Below, one piece after another: positions 15,051-17,265 of a stretch of 17,265 bases of DNA. Source of the stretch: Bacteroidales bacterium UBA2287 (GTDB lineage Bacteria; Bacteroidota; Bacteroidia; Bacteroidales; Tenuifilaceae); contig DDWL01000060.1 in the NCBI GenBank assembly GCA_002345675.1, positions 1 through 17,265 on the forward strand. Direction: 5' to 3'. A model generated the notes under the pieces. The model was not told where the DNA came from. It saw only the letters and a program-made list of their open reading frames with translations, and ran no database searches. Both the position numbers and the translations under genes were made by a program. Positions within the stretch are counted from its first letter, which is position 1; the number at the start of each line of letters is the position of its first letter.

Positions 15051-15092
15051 ATTGCATAATGCACCATTGCTATTGCAACACAAAAAATTGCT
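15051..15092 (+). repeat. Imperfect 21-bp tandem repeat in the leader
   Basis: Two adjacent 21-base units (15051-15071, 15072-15092) both begin ATTGCA and end ATTGCT, while the middle is diverged. They fill most of the predicted leader of the LysM gene. Only about two-thirds of positions match, so common origin is not certain. Confidence 0.35.
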
Positions 15093-15095
15093 ACT

Positions 15096-17036
15096 ATGAT
15101 TGCACGAAAAATCACTCTACTTGTTTTGCTATTAATGTCAGTATCGCTAAGCTTATTTGCTCAACAAGAAACCTCAAGTCAGCAATCGAAAATATCGACC
15201 GACAAGGTCAAAATCGACGGAAAGTACTACTTTATTCATATAGTTCGAAGGGGCGAAACGCTATACTCCATTAGCAAACTTTACAATGTTAGCCAAATGG
15301 AAATAGCTATGGAAAACCCCGATATTCACCTTGGACTGCAAGTCGACCAAGCACTGAAAGTCCCATTGAATCAGGCAACTATAAGCGCCAACGATTTAAC
15401 CAGGGACGACGATTACATATACCACATTGTTCGAAAAGGGGAAACGCTATTTGGGCTTTCGAAAAAATACGACACTTCGATGGAGAAAATTATATCCATC
15501 AACCCCGAAGTTGAAACGGGTATAAAGCTAAGTCAGGTAATTCTTATTCCAAAGCGCAAAGCTGAAATTACAACCGAAACTGCTGTTGAAAAAACTGAGC
15601 GTTACATATACCACGAGGTACAGCCAAGGGAAGGGTTTTACTCCATAACTAAAAAGTACGGCGTGACAGAGCAAACCATAAGGCAACTTAATGCCGACCT
15701 TGTAAAAGAGGGACTAAAACTTGGCACTATTCTCCGTATTCCAACAAATTTAAGCGACACGCTACCCCAAAGCCTACCTATTACCGAGAAACCAATTGAA
15801 ATCAAAGGCGATAGTTTACAGGTGCAATCAGTATATTCAATTTGCGATACTACTAACTTACGAAAACGAAAATCGGTTTATAACATAGCATTGCTTTTAC
15901 CTTTGTACACAAAGGAGTTCGAAAATCCCGAAACCGACAGTTTAGGGTATAAAATACCCCAATCGAAAAATGAAGCAAAAAAAGTTCCACAACGCTCTGT
16001 TAACTTTCTCGATTTTTACCAGGGAGCACTTATCGCTATCGATTCGCTTAAGAATGCAGGAATGTCGGTTAATTTATGGGTTTACGACACCGAAAAAAAC
16101 GCAACAAAAACAAAAGCCTTACTCGCCGAGCAGGGCTTAAGTAAAGCCGATTTAATTATTGGTCCAATTTACCCCGAGTCGCTAAAACCTGTGGCCGAGT
16201 TTGCCAAGGAGCGTCATATTCCAATTGTATCGCCGCTTTCGTCGAATAGCTTTTTGCTTAACCAAAACCCGTATATTTTTCAGGTAAACCCCTCGTTTAC
16301 AACCCAACTAACAGAATTTACAAAAAAAATGGAGCTTTGTGGCGACCAAAACATTGTGCTAATTCACGAAGCCGATAGCACAAGCAGCAGCATGGTTGAG
16401 AACTTAAAGACTTTAATTAAAGATCAAATTTTAAAGTGCGCTAAAGCCGATCAGTTACACTTTAAAGAGGTTACCTACGCACCAGGGAGTCCTGCTCCTG
16501 AAATTCAAGAAAGAATTAGCCAAAGCCTTGCTTACGAAAAGGAGAATATAATAATTGTTCCATCGAACAACGAAGCTTTTGTTACCGACCTACTCGGCAC
16601 GTTGCACACCTTAGCAACTTACTATAAATACCCCATTAGCCTTTACGGTTTTCCACGCTGGCAGCGTTTTCGTAATGTTGAACTCGATTACTACTACAAG
16701 CTTCAGCTACACCTGTTTACCCCATTTTATGTAGACTACAGTTTGACAAAATCGAAAGATTTTGTTTCGGAATACCGAAGTAGATTCAGGGTGGAGCCTA
16801 CCCAGTTTGCTTTTCATGGTTACGATGTATTTATGTATTTCCTAAGTGCGCTAAACCAGTATGGCCCCGACTTTAGGAACTGTATTCAAAACTTGGATAT
16901 AGATCTACTTCAAACCGAGTTTGATTTTAAGCAAAGCGGCTCCTCCGAAGGCTTCGAAAACCGATCGATAAACCTAATTAGGTACAATAAACAATTTGAA
17001 ATTAATAGGGTTGATACCTTAAGTAACGAGCTCTAA
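15096..17036 (+). CDS. Exported triple-LysM, periplasmic-binding-like protein
   Basis: A 646-residue exported protein. A signal peptide with likely cleavage after Ala21 (LFAQQ) is followed by three LysM repeats at about 44-89, 107-151 and 169-215, each with a Y-I/F-x-H-x-V start. Repeats 1 and 2 keep the RGETL/KGETL turn; repeat 3 has PREGFYS, so its glycan-binding loop has diverged. After a linker, residues about 260-640 resemble the type I periplasmic binding fold of branched-chain amino-acid receptors (IALLLPLY start, FYQGALIAID, LIIGPIYPE, IPIVSPLSS). No lipobox cysteine or transporter genes are present. LysM domains bind peptidoglycan, so a wall-associated sensor or scaffold in the periplasm is more likely than a transport receptor. 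Start ATG 15096 fits the signal peptide and the promoter at 15013-15043. Confidence 0.88.
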   Translation: MIARKITLLVLLLMSVSLSLFAQQETSSQQSKISTDKVKIDGKYYFIHIVRRGETLYSISKLYNVSQMEIAMENPDIHLGLQVDQALKVPLNQATISANDLTRDDDYIYHIVRKGETLFGLSKKYDTSMEKIISINPEVETGIKLSQVILIPKRKAEITTETAVEKTERYIYHEVQPREGFYSITKKYGVTEQTIRQLNADLVKEGLKLGTILRIPTNLSDTLPQSLPITEKPIEIKGDSLQVQSVYSICDTTNLRKRKSVYNIALLLPLYTKEFENPETDSLGYKIPQSKNEAKKVPQRSVNFLDFYQGALIAIDSLKNAGMSVNLWVYDTEKNATKTKALLAEQGLSKADLIIGPIYPESLKPVAEFAKERHIPIVSPLSSNSFLLNQNPYIFQVNPSFTTQLTEFTKKMELCGDQNIVLIHEADSTSSSMVENLKTLIKDQILKCAKADQLHFKEVTYAPGSPAPEIQERISQSLAYEKENIIIVPSNNEAFVTDLLGTLHTLATYYKYPISLYGFPRWQRFRNVELDYYYKLQLHLFTPFYVDYSLTKSKDFVSEYRSRFRVEPTQFAFHGYDVFMYFLSALNQYGPDFRNCIQNLDIDLLQTEFDFKQSGSSEGFENRSINLIRYNKQFEINRVDTLSNEL

Positions 17037-17090
17037 TTTTGGAGTTTGTTACCTATTTATTTATATCCCTTTTGTTTTTAGAACCTCGTA

Positions 17091-17245
17091 GAGCAGGATT
17101 TGAAACCGAGCGTCCTTTGCGAGTTCGACGTAGTCAATCCGGCTCTCGTTTACTAAAATGATTTGTAATCCTTTTAAATAAAAAATGGACTGTATCTTTT
17201 TTCGGATTGCAAATCCTTATAATAATACAACATCGGATTTCAAAT
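17091..17245. repeat. Cluster of GGATTTnAAATCC-like palindromic words
   Basis: The tail of the window holds four related words: AGGATTTGAAACC near 17095, GATTTGTAATCC at 17160-17171, the palindromic GGATTGCAAATCC at 17204-17216, and CGGATTTCAAATT at 17234-17246. In addition, GAGCAGGATT (17091-17100) and AATCCGGCTC (17136-17145) are inverted with one mismatch. These look like decayed copies of a dispersed palindromic repeat in the spacer after the LysM gene. No gene is visible from 17037 to the end. Confidence 0.5.
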
Positions 17246-17265
17246 TAGGGGTGGTCGAAAGATTT

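Noticed and set aside
17081..17150. tRNA-like stretch with GAGTTCGAC and inverted arms
   Set aside because: No cloverleaf with a 7-bp acceptor stem, anticodon loop and T arm can be drawn on either strand; better explained as palindromic repeat.

Overview
The window looks like a chromosomal stretch of a member of the Bacteroidota, probably Bacteroidales or Marinilabiliales-like. This rests on AT-rich spacers, heavy use of TCG serine codons and TTCGA-type words in most genes, TAnnTTTG -7 boxes upstream of several genes, starts without clear Shine-Dalgarno sequences, lipoproteins with short lipoboxes, and families typical of that phylum (LysM plus periplasmic-binding fusion, pRiA4b ORF-3-like protein, stand-alone LuxC-type reductase, M13 lipoprotein peptidase). 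The genus cannot be named from the sequence alone.

Layout. Positions 1-610 hold no convincing gene but several short repeats and hairpins. A hypothetical gene (621-1079, +) runs head-on into pdxB with overlapping stop codons. A minus-strand block follows in transcription order: ung (3463-4146), a secreted alpha/beta hydrolase lipoprotein (2252-3451) and pdxB (1076-2203), closely spaced and probably one operon. Upstream lies a transglutaminase-like lipoprotein (4297-5193) with atypical base composition. Then come miaA (5356-6279) and a pRiA4b ORF-3-like acidic protein (6312-6851), probably cotranscribed, and a LuxC-type acyl-CoA reductase (6989-8029), all on the minus strand.

Divergent from the reductase are a MacB/FtsX-type permease (8156-9403) and a calcineurin-like phosphatase (9519-10223), separated by a duplicated palindrome. 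After a heptanucleotide repeat array comes an M13 zinc metallopeptidase lipoprotein (10480-12522). It converges on a DUF255/thioredoxin-fold protein (12806-14833, -) across a spacer with a 34-bp perfect palindrome and a hairpin that looks like a small inserted element. The last gene (15096-17036, +) is an exported protein with three LysM repeats and a periplasmic-binding-protein-like domain. The window ends in a cluster of GGATTTnAAATCC-like repeats.

The genes do not form one pathway. They are mostly housekeeping (vitamin B6 synthesis, uracil repair, tRNA modification) mixed with cell-envelope proteins (three lipoproteins, one permease, one LysM protein). I see no CRISPR array, rRNA, confident tRNA, transposase, phage gene or recognisable defence system. 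The most unusual content is in the spacers: heptanucleotide arrays abutting or entering gene ends, palindromes, and a possible frameshift at the start of the first gene.
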